Shown: piece after piece, positions 53,715 to 63,758 of the stretch
Position numbering within the stretch: position 1 is the first letter of the stretch
How the letters are laid out: every line of letters begins with the position of its first letter
DNA from: Kordia aestuariivivens
GTDB lineage: Bacteria; Bacteroidota; Bacteroidia; Flavobacteriales; Flavobacteriaceae
Assembly: GCF_014397005.1 (NCBI RefSeq)
Contig: NZ_JACGWS010000018.1
Coordinates: forward strand, 45,055 to 109,054
Length of the DNA: 64,000 nucleotides
Direction: 5' to 3'
The notes under the pieces: generated by a model
Told to the model about the DNA's origin: nothing
The model's database searches: none
The model's input: the letters and a program-made list of their open reading frames with translations, nothing else
Translations under genes and position numbers: made by a program

Positions 53715-55994
53715 ATGAATACGCCAAAAGCACGTTATACCTTTCTTTCTTTTTTACTGATTGCATTTGCCGTCTATTCAAGTTTTCATAGTGCGATGCC
53801 GCAAGAAGCCACAGAAGGGAAAGTTCCAAAAACCGAATTTTCTACAGTTCGTGCGTTTGAACATGTAAACGAACTTGCCAAAGAACCACATTATGTAGGT
53901 TCAAAAGCGCATGAAACGGTTCGTAATTATATTATTTCAGAATTAAAAAAATTAGGCTTACAACCAAGTGTTCAAGAAGGATTCACACTAGATGGCTGGG
54001 GAAATGTTTCAAAACCAAAAAACATATTAGCACGCATTAAAGGGAAAAATTCTTCAAAAGCATTACTATTATTGTCACATTACGATAGTGATCCGCATTC
54101 AGCTGTTGGCGCAAGTGACGCTGCAAGTGGTGTTGCAACAATTTTAGAAGGAACTCGTGCTTTTTTAGCCAAAGGAAAACAACCAGAAAACGATATTATT
54201 TTATTACTATCCGATGGAGAAGAATTAGGTTTGAATGGTGCCGAATTGTTTGTAAACAAACATCCATGGGCAAAAGATGTTGGTTTAGTATTGAATTTTG
54301 AAGCGCGCGGAAGTGGCGGACCAAGTATAATGTTGTTAGAAACTAATAACGGAAATGCCAAACTCATCAAAGCGTTTAAAGATGCCGGAACACAATATCC
54401 TGTTGGAAATTCACTCGCGTACAGTATTTATAAAATGCTTCCAAATGATACCGATTTGACTGTTTTTCGGGAAGATGGAAACATTCAAGGATTTAACTTT
54501 GCATTTATTGACGATCATTTTGATTATCACACCGCAAATGATACGCCAGAAAATTTAGACTTCAACACGCTAGCGCATCAAGGAACGTATTTGATGCCAT
54601 TGTTAGATTATTTTTCAACACAAGATTTAACACAAATGACATCTGAAGACGATTTGATTTATTTCAATTCACCTTTTGGATTTCATACCTATCCATTCTC
54701 GTGGATTTTACCGATGTTAATCTTAATTATATTATTATTCATTGGATTAATACTCTATGGATTTAAAGAAAAAATGCTTTCTGGCAAAGGAATTTTATCC
54801 GGATTTATTCCGTTTTTAGTGGCGCTTATCGCGAGTTGTGCCGCAACGATTTTAGGTTGGAAATTAATCAATTGGTTGTATCCGCATTATGGCGAAATTC
54901 AACATGGATTTACGTATAATGGATACACCTATATTTCACTTTTTGCATTTCTTTCATTGGGAATTTCGTTTTATTCTTATCATAAATTTGGTAAAAAAAC
55001 AACCGCTGCAAACTTATCAATTGCACCACTTTTCTTTTGGGTTGTTATTACAGCACTTGCCGCTTTCTATTTAGACGGCGCAAGTTTTATAAGCATTCCT
55101 GTACTGTTAAGTTTAGTTTCTGTCATTATTTTGATTAGAAACCAAAAACAACCTCCGGCTTTTTCATTAACTTTTTTAGCAATTCCTGCAGTGGTAATTT
55201 TAACGCCGTTTATCAAGCTGTTTCCTGTTGGTTTAGGTTTGGAAATTATTGCAGTTGTTGCACTATTAGTTGTATTGATAATTGGATTGTTAATGCCCGT
55301 TTTCGGATTGTATAAACGTAAAAAATGGACGGCGCGTTTGTTCTTTTTCTTGGCGATTGTTGCCTTTTTTGTAGCACATTCCAATTCCGGATTTACCGAG
55401 AAAACTCAAAAACCAAATAGTTTGGTATACGTTTTAGATGCGGATCAGAATAAAGCCAATTGGAATACGTATGATGGCATTTTGGACGATTGGACGCGAA
55501 ATTACATCAAAGATGAAACGATTGCAAGAACAAAAGAAATACTAGACAGTAAGTACAAGTCTGGTTATACATACACGCAAACTGCGCCCGTAAAACCGAT
55601 TCCGATACCGCTTTTTGAAACAATAAAAGATACCGTACACAGTAATCTTCGTCATGTAGAAGTAAAGATTATTCCGCAGCGAAATGTAAATAGAATTGAA
55701 GTATTTGGCGATGGAAAACAACTTGAAACTTTACAGATTAATGGAGTTAGAGTGCCTAAAATACCCAAATTACGCAGCAGACGTTTGGTGAGTTATTATG
55801 TTTCAGATAATGAGCCGCTTTCGCTTTCATTCACCACAAAACCTGATCAAAAAGTATCATTTATAATGTATGAAGCTTCTTTTGATTTGCTGACGAATCC
55901 GTTGTTTACAATTCCTGCGCGTGCTAAAAACATGATGCCAAGACCTTTTGTACTGAATGATGCCGTTTTAGTAAAAAAGACGATTGAGTTTTAA
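53715..55994 (+). CDS. M28-family metallopeptidase with C-terminal membrane domain
   Basis: 759 residues. N-terminal membrane helix, then an M28 zinc aminopeptidase domain (about 60-320): LSHYDSDPHSAVGASDAASG gives the zinc His and the bridging Asp, DGEELGLNGAELF gives the catalytic Glu and a zinc Glu, and the late HTANDTPENL gives the last His. From about 335 to 555 there are about eight membrane helices, then a soluble C-terminal domain. The layout matches the Fxna/vacuolar membrane protease group rather than secreted M28 enzymes. It probably releases N-terminal residues from peptides at the membrane. Stands alone with a terminator downstream. Confidence 0.88.
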   Translation: MNTPKARYTFLSFLLIAFAVYSSFHSAMPQEATEGKVPKTEFSTVRAFEHVNELAKEPHYVGSKAHETVRNYIISELKKLGLQPSVQEGFTLDGWGNVSKPKNILARIKGKNSSKALLLLSHYDSDPHSAVGASDAASGVATILEGTRAFLAKGKQPENDIILLLSDGEELGLNGAELFVNKHPWAKDVGLVLNFEARGSGGPSIMLLETNNGNAKLIKAFKDAGTQYPVGNSLAYSIYKMLPNDTDLTVFREDGNIQGFNFAFIDDHFDYHTANDTPENLDFNTLAHQGTYLMPLLDYFSTQDLTQMTSEDDLIYFNSPFGFHTYPFSWILPMLILIILLFIGLILYGFKEKMLSGKGILSGFIPFLVALIASCAATILGWKLINWLYPHYGEIQHGFTYNGYTYISLFAFLSLGISFYSYHKFGKKTTAANLSIAPLFFWVVITALAAFYLDGASFISIPVLLSLVSVIILIRNQKQPPAFSLTFLAIPAVVILTPFIKLFPVGLGLEIIAVVALLVVLIIGLLMPVFGLYKRKKWTARLFFFLAIVAFFVAHSNSGFTEKTQKPNSLVYVLDADQNKANWNTYDGILDDWTRNYIKDETIARTKEILDSKYKSGYTYTQTAPVKPIPIPLFETIKDTVHSNLRHVEVKIIPQRNVNRIEVFGDGKQLETLQINGVRVPKIPKLRSRRLVSYYVSDNEPLSLSFTTKPDQKVSFIMYEASFDLLTNPLFTIPARAKNMMPRPFVLNDAVLVKKTIEF

Positions 55995-56030
55995 TGTGTT
56001 TATGAGGTTCCGTATTAAGCACAAACATAA

Positions 56031-56059
56031 AAAAAGCCTGAACATACATTCAGGCTTTT
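56031..56059. terminator. Bidirectional terminator between the two peptidase genes
   Basis: AAAAAGCCTGAA pairs with TTCAGGCTTTT across a 6-base loop; A- and T-runs flank both sides. It lies between the convergent M28 and M13 genes. Confidence 0.88.
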
Positions 56060-56079
56060 ACTTTATTGTGATTTGATTG

Positions 56080-58143
56080 TTACCAAATTCGAACTCTATC
56101 TTCAGGAGCTAAGTACATTTTGTCTCCTTCTTTGATATCGAAAGCTTCGTAAAAAGCGTCAATATTTTGTAAAGGAACATACGCTCTGTATTGTCCTGGC
56201 GAATGCGTATCTGTTTTGATTTTTGTACGCAATGCTTCATCTCTCATTTTTGTTCTCCAAACAGTTCCCCAAGAAAGGAAGAAACGTTGTTCAGCTGTAT
56301 ATCCATCTATTTTTTCTGGTCGTCCGTTTTCTTTGATATGACGTTGTAATCCATCATACGCACCTAAAACACCACCTAAATCTCCAATGTTTTCACCTAA
56401 GGTAAATTTACCATTGATGTATAAGCTATCTAGTACTTCAATAGCGCTATACTGAGCTGCTAATGCATCTCCTCGTTTTGTAAATTGTGCTAAATCGTCT
56501 TTTGTCCACCAGTTTTTTAGATTTCCATCCGCATCAAAACGTGCTCCAGAATCGTCAAATGCATGTGAAATTTCATGTCCAATTACAGCTCCAATTCCAC
56601 CATAGTTTACAGCATCATCTGCTTGATAGTTATAGAAAGGTGGTTGTAAGATAGCCGCTGGAAAAACGATTTCATTGTTTAAAGGATTAAAGTATGCATT
56701 TACCGTTTGAGGCGACATTCCCCATTTTGTTTTGTCAACTGGCTCGTTGATTTCATCTAAATTTTTTCTGAATCCCCAATTTCCAACTGCAACCATATTA
56801 TCATAATATGAATTACCATCTTTAACTGCTAATGTAGAGTAGTCTTCCCATTTGTTAGGATATCCAATTTTTACCGTAAACTTATCTAGTTTTTCAACTG
56901 CTTTCGCTTTCGTTTCAGGACTCATCCAGTCTAAGTTCATGATTCTATCTTTATACGCAGCAATTACATTTGCAATCATTTTTTCTGCTTTTTCTTTCGC
57001 TTCTGGCGGAAATTTAGCATCTACATATAATTGTCCAATTGCTTCTCCAACAGTTCCATTAACAGTTGCTAATGCTCTTTCTTCAGCATCACGTTGTTGT
57101 TTTGCTCCGTTTAGTTCTTTTGAATAGAAATCCCAGTTTGCTTTGTCTAATTCTGTTGTTAATTGTCCAGAAGCACTATTTAATGTAGCCCAACGCATTA
57201 CTGTTTTGATATCTTCAATACTTTCATTCGTTAAGATTTCTTGCAATGCTGTCATGTATCGTAGCTGTGTTACAATAACAGTATCTACCTTTTTCATCTC
57301 CAAGTCTGTCATGAATTTATTCCAATCGATAACTGGTGTTATTGTTGATAGTTCAGCAATTGTTCTCGGATTGTTATAATTACGCGCATCTCTGCTTTCT
57401 ATTTTATCTAAGCGTGGTGCTGCTAATTTTGTTTCCAATGCTAATACTGTTTCAGCATCTTTTTTAGCTTTCTCTTCGCTATCACCTAAAAATTGTAACA
57501 TGCGTGTAATGTGTGCTACATATTTAGCTCTGATTTCTTTAGATTTTTCATCTTGATCTAAATAATAATCTCTTTCTGGCAATCCTAATCCTCCTGCACC
57601 AACATACGCTGCGTTCATGCTACTATCGCTTAAGTTTGCAAATGCCGATAATCCCATGAAAGGTGCTGAAACTGTTGCTGGGTTTTTAGCTAATACCGTT
57701 TGCATATCCGCAATTGATTTGATACTCGCAATTGCATCTAGCGCTGGCTGTAATGGTTTGATTCCTGCTTTGTTTCGTGCTATGGTGTCTAAAATAGAAT
57801 TATAGATCATTAATGCTTTCGCTTGATCAGTGTCGGCTGCGTATTTTCCGCTTTTGAGTGCTTCATCAAGAATAGCTAATACATCTTGATCTGTTTTTTT
57901 ACGCAATACGCCAAATCCTCCCCAAGATGTTCTATCGGCAGGAATTTCTGTAGTTTCCATCCATTTACCATTTACATACGTGTAAAAGTCATCTTTAGGG
58001 CTTACCGAAGTGTCCATGTATTCCAAGTTGATTCCTGGAACCGAGGCTATTTCTTTGGCCTTTTCCTTTTTCTCTCCTTCGCAAGAGAAAAGAAGCGCAC
58101 TTGCTGTAATACAAAGTGCTAATTTTAAACTATTTGTCTTCAT
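56080..58143 (-). CDS. pepO: M13-family metallopeptidase (PepO/neprilysin-like) lipoprotein
   Basis: 687 residues. Lipoprotein signal with lipobox LLFSC near 17-21. The zinc site is HEISHAFDD (HExxH, near 524) with the third ligand in ENIGDLGG; NAYFNPLNNEIVFPAAIL just before is the M13 substrate-binding strand, and the final VRIW is typical of the family end. M13 enzymes cleave peptides up to about 40 residues; here it would act in the periplasm or on the surface. Single gene; its terminator is at 56031-56059. Confidence 0.93.
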   Translation of the reverse strand: MKTNSLKLALCITASALLFSCEGEKKEKAKEIASVPGINLEYMDTSVSPKDDFYTYVNGKWMETTEIPADRTSWGGFGVLRKKTDQDVLAILDEALKSGKYAADTDQAKALMIYNSILDTIARNKAGIKPLQPALDAIASIKSIADMQTVLAKNPATVSAPFMGLSAFANLSDSSMNAAYVGAGGLGLPERDYYLDQDEKSKEIRAKYVAHITRMLQFLGDSEEKAKKDAETVLALETKLAAPRLDKIESRDARNYNNPRTIAELSTITPVIDWNKFMTDLEMKKVDTVIVTQLRYMTALQEILTNESIEDIKTVMRWATLNSASGQLTTELDKANWDFYSKELNGAKQQRDAEERALATVNGTVGEAIGQLYVDAKFPPEAKEKAEKMIANVIAAYKDRIMNLDWMSPETKAKAVEKLDKFTVKIGYPNKWEDYSTLAVKDGNSYYDNMVAVGNWGFRKNLDEINEPVDKTKWGMSPQTVNAYFNPLNNEIVFPAAILQPPFYNYQADDAVNYGGIGAVIGHEISHAFDDSGARFDADGNLKNWWTKDDLAQFTKRGDALAAQYSAIEVLDSLYINGKFTLGENIGDLGGVLGAYDGLQRHIKENGRPEKIDGYTAEQRFFLSWGTVWRTKMRDEALRTKIKTDTHSPGQYRAYVPLQNIDAFYEAFDIKEGDKMYLAPEDRVRIW

Positions 58144-58238
58144 TTTTTGATTGTGTTTAATTAGTTCTACGCAATTTAGTATAAATAATAACTGTAATGT
58201 TACCGTTAGTCAGCACATTAACATTTCTTTAAGACATT

Positions 58239-58757
58239 TTATAGTTGCGATTTTACGATAGAGTCGTTTGCTTGTTTTAGCTTTACAATTTCTTTGACGT
58301 TGTCATTTGGAATTGCAATAGAGAGTACATAGTGTGATATTTTCCAAGTGTCATTTACTTTTTTGAGTACACCAGAACCTCTACATAATTCCATTTGTGT
58401 ATCTAATAGCTCATCAAACCATGCAATGTCGCCATATTCCGATATAAATACATTTCGTTCTAAGGCAGTAAAACTCCAAGCTTTTCCTTTGTCAAAATAG
58501 GGTTTTGAAAATGCTTTAAAGTCCTCGTTTTTCCAATTTTCAGTAGCGTCGGTTCCTATAAATATAGCGGCATCCGTCATTTTGGAGAAATACGCATTAA
58601 AATCTGCATCTGCTGCAGCTTTATGCCAAGCATCTAATACGGTATTGATGGCTGTTTTACTTTTTTCTAAACGAAATTCTTCCACTTTTTGGCGCGCTTT
58701 TTCCGTATTACACGATACAAATGTGACAAAAGTGAGCAATAAGATTAGTTTTTTCAA
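58239..58757 (-). CDS. SnoaL/DUF4440-like lipoprotein
   Basis: 172 residues. Short lipoprotein signal ending FVSC. The mature part has the NTF2-like fold pattern: AWHKAAADADFNAYFSKMTD, then FIGTDATENWKNEDFKAFSK, then DIAWFDELLDTQM and RGSGVLKKVNDTWKISHYVL, as in DUF4440/SnoaL_3 proteins. These are small pocket proteins, often without catalytic activity. The gene starts 3 bp after the stop of the next lipoprotein gene, so they are co-transcribed. Confidence 0.84.
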   Translation of the reverse strand: MKKLILLLTFVTFVSCNTEKARQKVEEFRLEKSKTAINTVLDAWHKAAADADFNAYFSKMTDAAIFIGTDATENWKNEDFKAFSKPYFDKGKAWSFTALERNVFISEYGDIAWFDELLDTQMELCRGSGVLKKVNDTWKISHYVLSIAIPNDNVKEIVKLKQANDSIVKSQL

Positions 58758-58760
58758 AGC

Positions 58761-59390
58761 TTAGTTTTTTTCTAGTTCTACTTGTTTGAATTGTTTTTTA
58801 GGGAGTTTTTGGGCAGGTTTTTGCTCCTTATTCATTACTGCCTCCGTACTATCTTTAGTTTTGAATGCATCTCCAAGAATTTCCTCAGGAGTAATGTTTA
58901 ATGCTGAAGCTTGTTCTATTTGATAGCAAATCGCATTGAATACTTTGTTTATTTCTACAATTTCTTTTTCTATAAATTCGTTCGAAATATTTTCGTCTGT
59001 TGCGTCATCTTGCAGCTTCAGTGCTTTAGTTTTTAATACTAAGAAACGACTGCGTATTTGCATAACATCTAATTCTTTTGGAAATCTCTTTTGTTCCATA
59101 GCGTCAATGTTTGCTGCTAACTGCCCCAAGTCTTCTACAATAGCAAAGCGTGTACTAGCATTAATGAGTTTTGTGCTTTCGTGTACCGTCTTAAATTCCA
59201 ACCAATCTTGCACCAACTTTTTTTGAATTGGCGTTAATTCTTTGAGTTTTCCTTTTTTGGGAATGGTTAACTTGTTTTTGGCAAGAAAATCTTCACGACT
59301 TTCTGTCTGGGTATTGCGCGTATCCTGTTGTTCTTTTTTGCATGCAAAAAAGGAGATCATGACAAGCACAAGTACGATGATTTTTTTCAT
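58761..59390 (-). CDS. Uncharacterised helical lipoprotein
   Basis: 209 residues. Lipobox SFFAC near 13-17, then a Lys/Glu/Gln-rich, mostly helical mature part (QKKLVQDWLEFKTVHESTKL, FLVLKTKALKLQDDATDENI). No family recognised. First gene of a two-gene operon with the SnoaL-like lipoprotein. Confidence 0.74.
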   Translation of the reverse strand: MKKIIVLVLVMISFFACKKEQQDTRNTQTESREDFLAKNKLTIPKKGKLKELTPIQKKLVQDWLEFKTVHESTKLINASTRFAIVEDLGQLAANIDAMEQKRFPKELDVMQIRSRFLVLKTKALKLQDDATDENISNEFIEKEIVEINKVFNAICYQIEQASALNITPEEILGDAFKTKDSTEAVMNKEQKPAQKLPKKQFKQVELEKN

Positions 59391-59561
59391 TAATTTTTGA
59401 CTATCAATTTTATTAAAAAATGAGAAACAAATATAGCTAGTTTTTTATGTTCGTCTGTATTTTTAACAAAGTTTACCATGCTAAGGCATTGTAATTTATG
59501 AATTTATCAAAAAACTAGCTGTTAAATTTAATTTTTCGCATTCGCTAGCAATAGATTTCTA

Positions 59562-59569
59562 TATATTTG
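59562..59569 (+). promoter_or_regulatory. -7 promoter box of the threonine dehydrogenase gene
   Basis: TATATTTG matches TAnnTTTG exactly, 22 bp before the ATG. A clear -33 TTTG is not seen. Confidence 0.45.
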
Positions 59570-59591
59570 TATACACTTTTTACTGTTTTTA

Positions 59592-60542
59592 ATGACTACA
59601 AAAATTTTAATTATTGGTGCCTGTGGGCAAATAGGCACAGAATTGACAGCAGCTTTGCGAACTATGTATGGTATTGCAAATGTTGTTGCTTCGGATATTC
59701 GAAAAAGCGAAAGTAACGTTTTTAGCGAAGGTATTTTTGAAGTCCTTGACGCCAGAGATAAAGAAGCTATTGCTGCTTGTGTTGATAAGCATACTATTAC
59801 CGATGTGTATTTGATGGCTGCCTTACTTTCGGCAACTGCTGAGAAAAACCCTGAGTTGGCTTGGGATTTGAATATGAATTCGTTGCTGCACGTGCTTAAT
59901 TTAGCCAAAGATCAACGCATTAAAAAAGTTTTCTGGCCAAGTTCTATTGCTGTTTTTGGTCATAATTCGCCAAAGAAAAACACACCTCAACACACCATTA
60001 TGGAGCCTTCTACCGTTTACGGAATTAGTAAGTTATCGGGGGAACGCTGGTGTGAGTATTACCATAAAAATTATGGTGTTGATGTTCGCAGTATTCGGTA
60101 TCCGGGAATTATTAGTTGGAAAGCAAATCCAGGTGGCGGAACTACGGATTATGCTGTAGAAATTTTTCATGAAGCTATTAAGCATGGAACCTATACGTGT
60201 TTTTTGAATGAAGATACTTCGCTACCAATGATGTTTATGGATGATGCTGTTCGCGCTACGATTGACATTATGAATGCAGAAGCATCAAACGTAAAAGTGC
60301 GTTCTTCGTATAATATTGCCGCTACTAGTTTTACACCAAAAGAATTAACCATCGCGATTCAAGAGTTGCTTCCTGATTTTACGATACGTTATGAACCTGA
60401 TTTTAGACAGGAAATTGCAGATAGTTGGCCCGAAAGTATTGATGATACAACAGCTACAAATGATTGGAATTGGTCTTCACAATTTGACATGAAAGCTATT
60501 GTTTCTGAAATGATTACGAATTTGAAGAAAGTGTTGGGTTAG
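59592..60542 (+). CDS. NAD-dependent L-threonine 3-dehydrogenase, short-chain (epimerase-like) type
   Basis: 316 residues. Rossmann start MTTKILIIGACGQIGTELTA with the GxxGxxG loop at 9-15; Ser and Tyr-x-x-x-Lys catalytic residues in WPSSIAVFG (about 117) and TVYGISKLSG (about 142-146); YPGIISWKANPGGGTTDYAV near 175. The pattern matches extended short-chain threonine dehydrogenases as described for flavobacteria and animals, which oxidise threonine to 2-amino-3-ketobutyrate with NAD. This differs from the zinc-type Tdh of E. coli. Single gene with its own promoter. Confidence 0.88.
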   Translation: MTTKILIIGACGQIGTELTAALRTMYGIANVVASDIRKSESNVFSEGIFEVLDARDKEAIAACVDKHTITDVYLMAALLSATAEKNPELAWDLNMNSLLHVLNLAKDQRIKKVFWPSSIAVFGHNSPKKNTPQHTIMEPSTVYGISKLSGERWCEYYHKNYGVDVRSIRYPGIISWKANPGGGTTDYAVEIFHEAIKHGTYTCFLNEDTSLPMMFMDDAVRATIDIMNAEASNVKVRSSYNIAATSFTPKELTIAIQELLPDFTIRYEPDFRQEIADSWPESIDDTTATNDWNWSSQFDMKAIVSEMITNLKKVLG

Positions 60543-60566
60543 TTCTTTTAAGTCGCTTTGTTCCTT

Positions 60567-60594
60567 GGTTGTTGGTTGTTGGTTGTTGGTTGTT
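60567..60594. repeat. Four exact copies of the 7-bp unit GGTTGTT
   Basis: Short tandem repeat downstream of the threonine dehydrogenase gene, in non-coding DNA. Length variation between strains would be expected. Confidence 0.8.
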
Positions 60595-60643
60595 CGAAAA
60601 AATACTTTTTACTTTAAAGTTCAAAATTTAGTTGTCAAAACGC

Positions 60644-60680
60644 TACTTCGATTTTCGATAGAAAATAGTGTCGAGAAGTA
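60644..60680. repeat. Imperfect palindrome of a common extragenic word
   Basis: Ends TACTTC and GAAGTA are complementary; the middle contains TTTTCGATAGAAAATAGTG, a word I associate with flavobacterial extragenic repeats. It may act as a terminator for the TPR-CHAT gene or be a scattered repeat. Confidence 0.5.
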
Positions 60681-60763
60681 CTTTGAAATAGCATTGAATG
60701 TCAAGAAATTAAAATATTAAACGATTCAAAATTTAACTTTCAACATTTATAATTTACAATTAC

Positions 60764-63514
60764 TTACGCTGCTTGTTGTTTTCTTCTTTTAGATCGAATC
60801 CATAAGATTATTCCCGTAAGGAACAAACCACCTATTATATAGTATAGATACACGTTTTTATTATTGTAGATAGGATTTATGTCTCCCGTAATGGTTAATG
60901 CGCTCCAGTAATAGGGAGAAGCTTCACTAGTGTTTTTATTGTTTTTGAGATACGTGAGTTTTGCTTTTTGCAACGCGAACGATTTTGTATCGCCAGCTGC
61001 GATATTTTTGTAGAATTCTTGTATGATATCGTTGCTCGCTTTTTCATTGATATCCCATAAAGAAGAAACCACACTTTTTGCGCCAGCGTTGAAGAATCCT
61101 CTTGCCAAACTCATCACACCTTCGCCTTTTTTGAGTTCGCCATCAGACGTTTTACAAGCACTTAATACTACTAATTCGGATTTGTTTTTGGTGAAGTAGA
61201 GTTCATCCAACGTTATTTTTTCGTCATAGAAAGCCATCCAAGGAACCGTATTATTTATTCCGCCATGCGTTGATAAATGCACTATTTTGTAATTTCCATA
61301 AGCTTCTGTAAATAGCTCTTTCGTCGCTTCTTCGTATTGAAAGTGATTGGCGTTAAATATATTGGTTAGTTTTTCTAATTCTTCTTTACTTGTTGCCAAT
61401 GCGCCAAATTGATCGTTTTTGAATTTCGTAGGCGCGATCGCAATAAATGCCTTGGAGATTGGCGTGTTGTTTTGTTGCGATTGTGCGGCCGAAGAAAGCG
61501 AATAGTTATAATGAATTTCTGTATTTTCAATGAAATACGCATTGTTTGGCGTACGCAATGCTTCAAAAGGAATGTATTGCAAGAGTCCATCTGCAATAAT
61601 CGTGATGCGTTTTTCAGCGAATTGCATTTCCGAAGTATTGAATGGTATGAGTTGCTGATAGAGTTTTTTAGCAAGAGCTTCATACTTGTTTTTATCTTCG
61701 TTTTTTACAAAAGGTTTGGAAACCGCTTCTTTGTATTGTGTAACTGTTTCCGTTAGGATTTCCGTTGTTGGCAATTCTTTTAGCTGAATGCTTTTTGGAG
61801 AAATTAACGCCACAAATCCTTTTTCTTTTCCAACAATGTATTGTAATATCAGTTCGTCTGCTTGTAATGTTGATTGTACGTTTTGCAAGGTTACAATGTT
61901 GATGTTTTTCTTGTAGTTATAGTATTTTGGAAACTCCGTTTCTAATGAATCTATGAATGCGGCATATTCTTTTTTGTATTTGAAAACGCTGTTTTTTAGT
62001 GAATCTATCGTCTGCGTTTCAGTAGTTTCATACGCTTGAATTTCAGATTCAAACGTTTTGATTTCTTTGATTAAGTTTTGTTCGCGCTCTAGTATGTTTT
62101 CGGGAAGTTTAGACAAGCGTTTTGCCGTTGCATTGGTCATGTTTTCTAACAACAACATGGCTTTGTTTTTTTCCATGAAGAAGAAGGCTTTTTCGGGTTG
62201 TTGCAAACGGTAACAAACCTCAACCGCTTTTGGGTAGAATGTTGCGCCTTTTTTTCGCCAGAATAGTTTTGATAAGTCTTCACGACTTTCTACGTAAATC
62301 AAATCTATTAATTGATCTGCTAGTGTAAACGTATCGAGAGCATTTTTGAGGTATTCAGGATTTCCTTCTGCATCGTAATAGGCAATCCAACCGTTAGCTT
62401 TGTCGATTAAGTATCCTAAAACATCTATTTTATTAGGAGAAAATTCAATGTCTTGCAGTGTTGGTAATTGTTGATAGTCAATGTCTTTAGATTCTAATGC
62501 TAACACAATTGCCTTTTGGTAATGAATGAGTGCTTTTTGATGGTTGTTTTCTTTTTGATAGATGTCGGCTAAGTTGTTGGAGACCATTGCTTTCATATTT
62601 CCATCTTCAGAGCTATTTTCATTTGCTTTTTCTAAAAAATACTTTGCTTTTTCTAGTTGATTTGTTTTCTTACTGACTATTGCCAAATTTATGTTACTCC
62701 TGAAAATATTAATGGTATCATTTTCTAAAGTCGATATATTTAACGCACTTACATAATTTTCTTTTGCACTTGTAAAATCCTCTATAAAATCATAAAAAGC
62801 TCCCAAATTTAAGTAAGTAACTATTTTATTTTCTACACTGATATGATTTGTCAATTTTTCTAATTCTTTCTTTATTTTTAATATTTGTTTAGAATAGCTA
62901 GTTTCATATAAATCTACTAAAATTTGTAATTTACAAACGTATGTTCTTACTAATTCTTCATCATTTTGAAAAGATTTTGATAAATATATAGATTTATCAT
63001 AAATAGTAATTGCCTTCTGAAAATCTCCTAAATCACCGTATATATTTCCGAGAGATCGATATATTTTGCTTGTAGAATTGTTAACTTCAGGGTACCTTTC
63101 TAAATAATTATTCGCTGCTTTTAAGGCTTTATAAAACTGCTGATCTCGGTGTAAAAAAACGATTCTATTTCTACGATTTTTCTTGAAGTCGTTAATATTA
63201 AAATTGTCCAATATGACTGCTATATTTTCTACTTTTTGAGCATAAAAAACAGCCTTTTTAATGTTTGAAAAACCTGCCACATTAATAAAATCTCTATAAA
63301 TTTTAACCAATTTTAGCGGATCAACTTGAATGTTCTTTTGAAGTAATAAACTATCTACTAGCTTTTCTTTTTCAGCTAAGGAGAACTCTCTTTTTTCCAG
63401 TTGCTGATGATAATAATTACTTAATTCTACATCCTGTGCTTGCAATAAACACAATGGCATCAAAAAAATAAATACTAAAAAAAACTTACGAAATCTTATC
63501 TGTGAAATAACCAT
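60764..63514 (-). CDS. Exported TPR-CHAT protein with C-terminal membrane helix
   Basis: 916 residues. Signal-like N-terminus (about 1-26, ends LLQAQ), about ten tetratricopeptide repeats (120-400; for example KIYRSLGNIYGDLGDFQKAI), a coiled-coil linker (460-520), and a CHAT protease domain (about 600-880) with catalytic His in HLSTHGG near 750 and Cys in VVLSACKTSDGE near 785. The C-terminus has a membrane helix and a Lys/Arg tail (SKRRKQQAA). CHAT domains are caspase-like Cys proteases; membrane-anchored TPR-CHAT proteins are common in Bacteroidota and cyanobacteria, with few known substrates. Here the active site should face the periplasm. Single gene on the minus strand. Confidence 0.9.
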   Translation of the reverse strand: MVISQIRFRKFFLVFIFLMPLCLLQAQDVELSNYYHQQLEKREFSLAEKEKLVDSLLLQKNIQVDPLKLVKIYRDFINVAGFSNIKKAVFYAQKVENIAVILDNFNINDFKKNRRNRIVFLHRDQQFYKALKAANNYLERYPEVNNSTSKIYRSLGNIYGDLGDFQKAITIYDKSIYLSKSFQNDEELVRTYVCKLQILVDLYETSYSKQILKIKKELEKLTNHISVENKIVTYLNLGAFYDFIEDFTSAKENYVSALNISTLENDTINIFRSNINLAIVSKKTNQLEKAKYFLEKANENSSEDGNMKAMVSNNLADIYQKENNHQKALIHYQKAIVLALESKDIDYQQLPTLQDIEFSPNKIDVLGYLIDKANGWIAYYDAEGNPEYLKNALDTFTLADQLIDLIYVESREDLSKLFWRKKGATFYPKAVEVCYRLQQPEKAFFFMEKNKAMLLLENMTNATAKRLSKLPENILEREQNLIKEIKTFESEIQAYETTETQTIDSLKNSVFKYKKEYAAFIDSLETEFPKYYNYKKNINIVTLQNVQSTLQADELILQYIVGKEKGFVALISPKSIQLKELPTTEILTETVTQYKEAVSKPFVKNEDKNKYEALAKKLYQQLIPFNTSEMQFAEKRITIIADGLLQYIPFEALRTPNNAYFIENTEIHYNYSLSSAAQSQQNNTPISKAFIAIAPTKFKNDQFGALATSKEELEKLTNIFNANHFQYEEATKELFTEAYGNYKIVHLSTHGGINNTVPWMAFYDEKITLDELYFTKNKSELVVLSACKTSDGELKKGEGVMSLARGFFNAGAKSVVSSLWDINEKASNDIIQEFYKNIAAGDTKSFALQKAKLTYLKNNKNTSEASPYYWSALTITGDINPIYNNKNVYLYYIIGGLFLTGIILWIRSKRRKQQAA

Positions 63515-63607
63515 AAATATTAGAAATCTGTGTTCATTATGTGGCAGTTATAAATTTAAAGAATATTTAGTACCTTACCTAACCTATTAATATATAAAAC
63601 TTTTAGC

Positions 63608-63728
63608 ATGAAAAAGTCAAGTAAGTATTTCTCAATTGAAACAGTACAAAGTTTCTAATGATATTACTATTAAAATTAATGGCGGCACTAAAAGAGCCGG
63701 AGCTGACTCAAAGGAGGAACCAGAATAG
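63608..63728 (+). pseudogene. Possible frameshifted small peptide gene
   Basis: ATG at 63608 opens MKKSSKYFSIETVQSF and stops after 16 residues. One base fewer in the TTT run (63652-63654) would continue in frame as SNDITIKINGGTKRAGADSK followed by EEPE and a TAG at 63726. A 39-residue leader-core shape with a Gly-Gly is suggestive of a small peptide precursor, but no modification genes are in view. Low confidence. Confidence 0.3.
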
Positions 63729-63758
63729 CATCTAAAATTTTTAATTGTTTTACCATAA

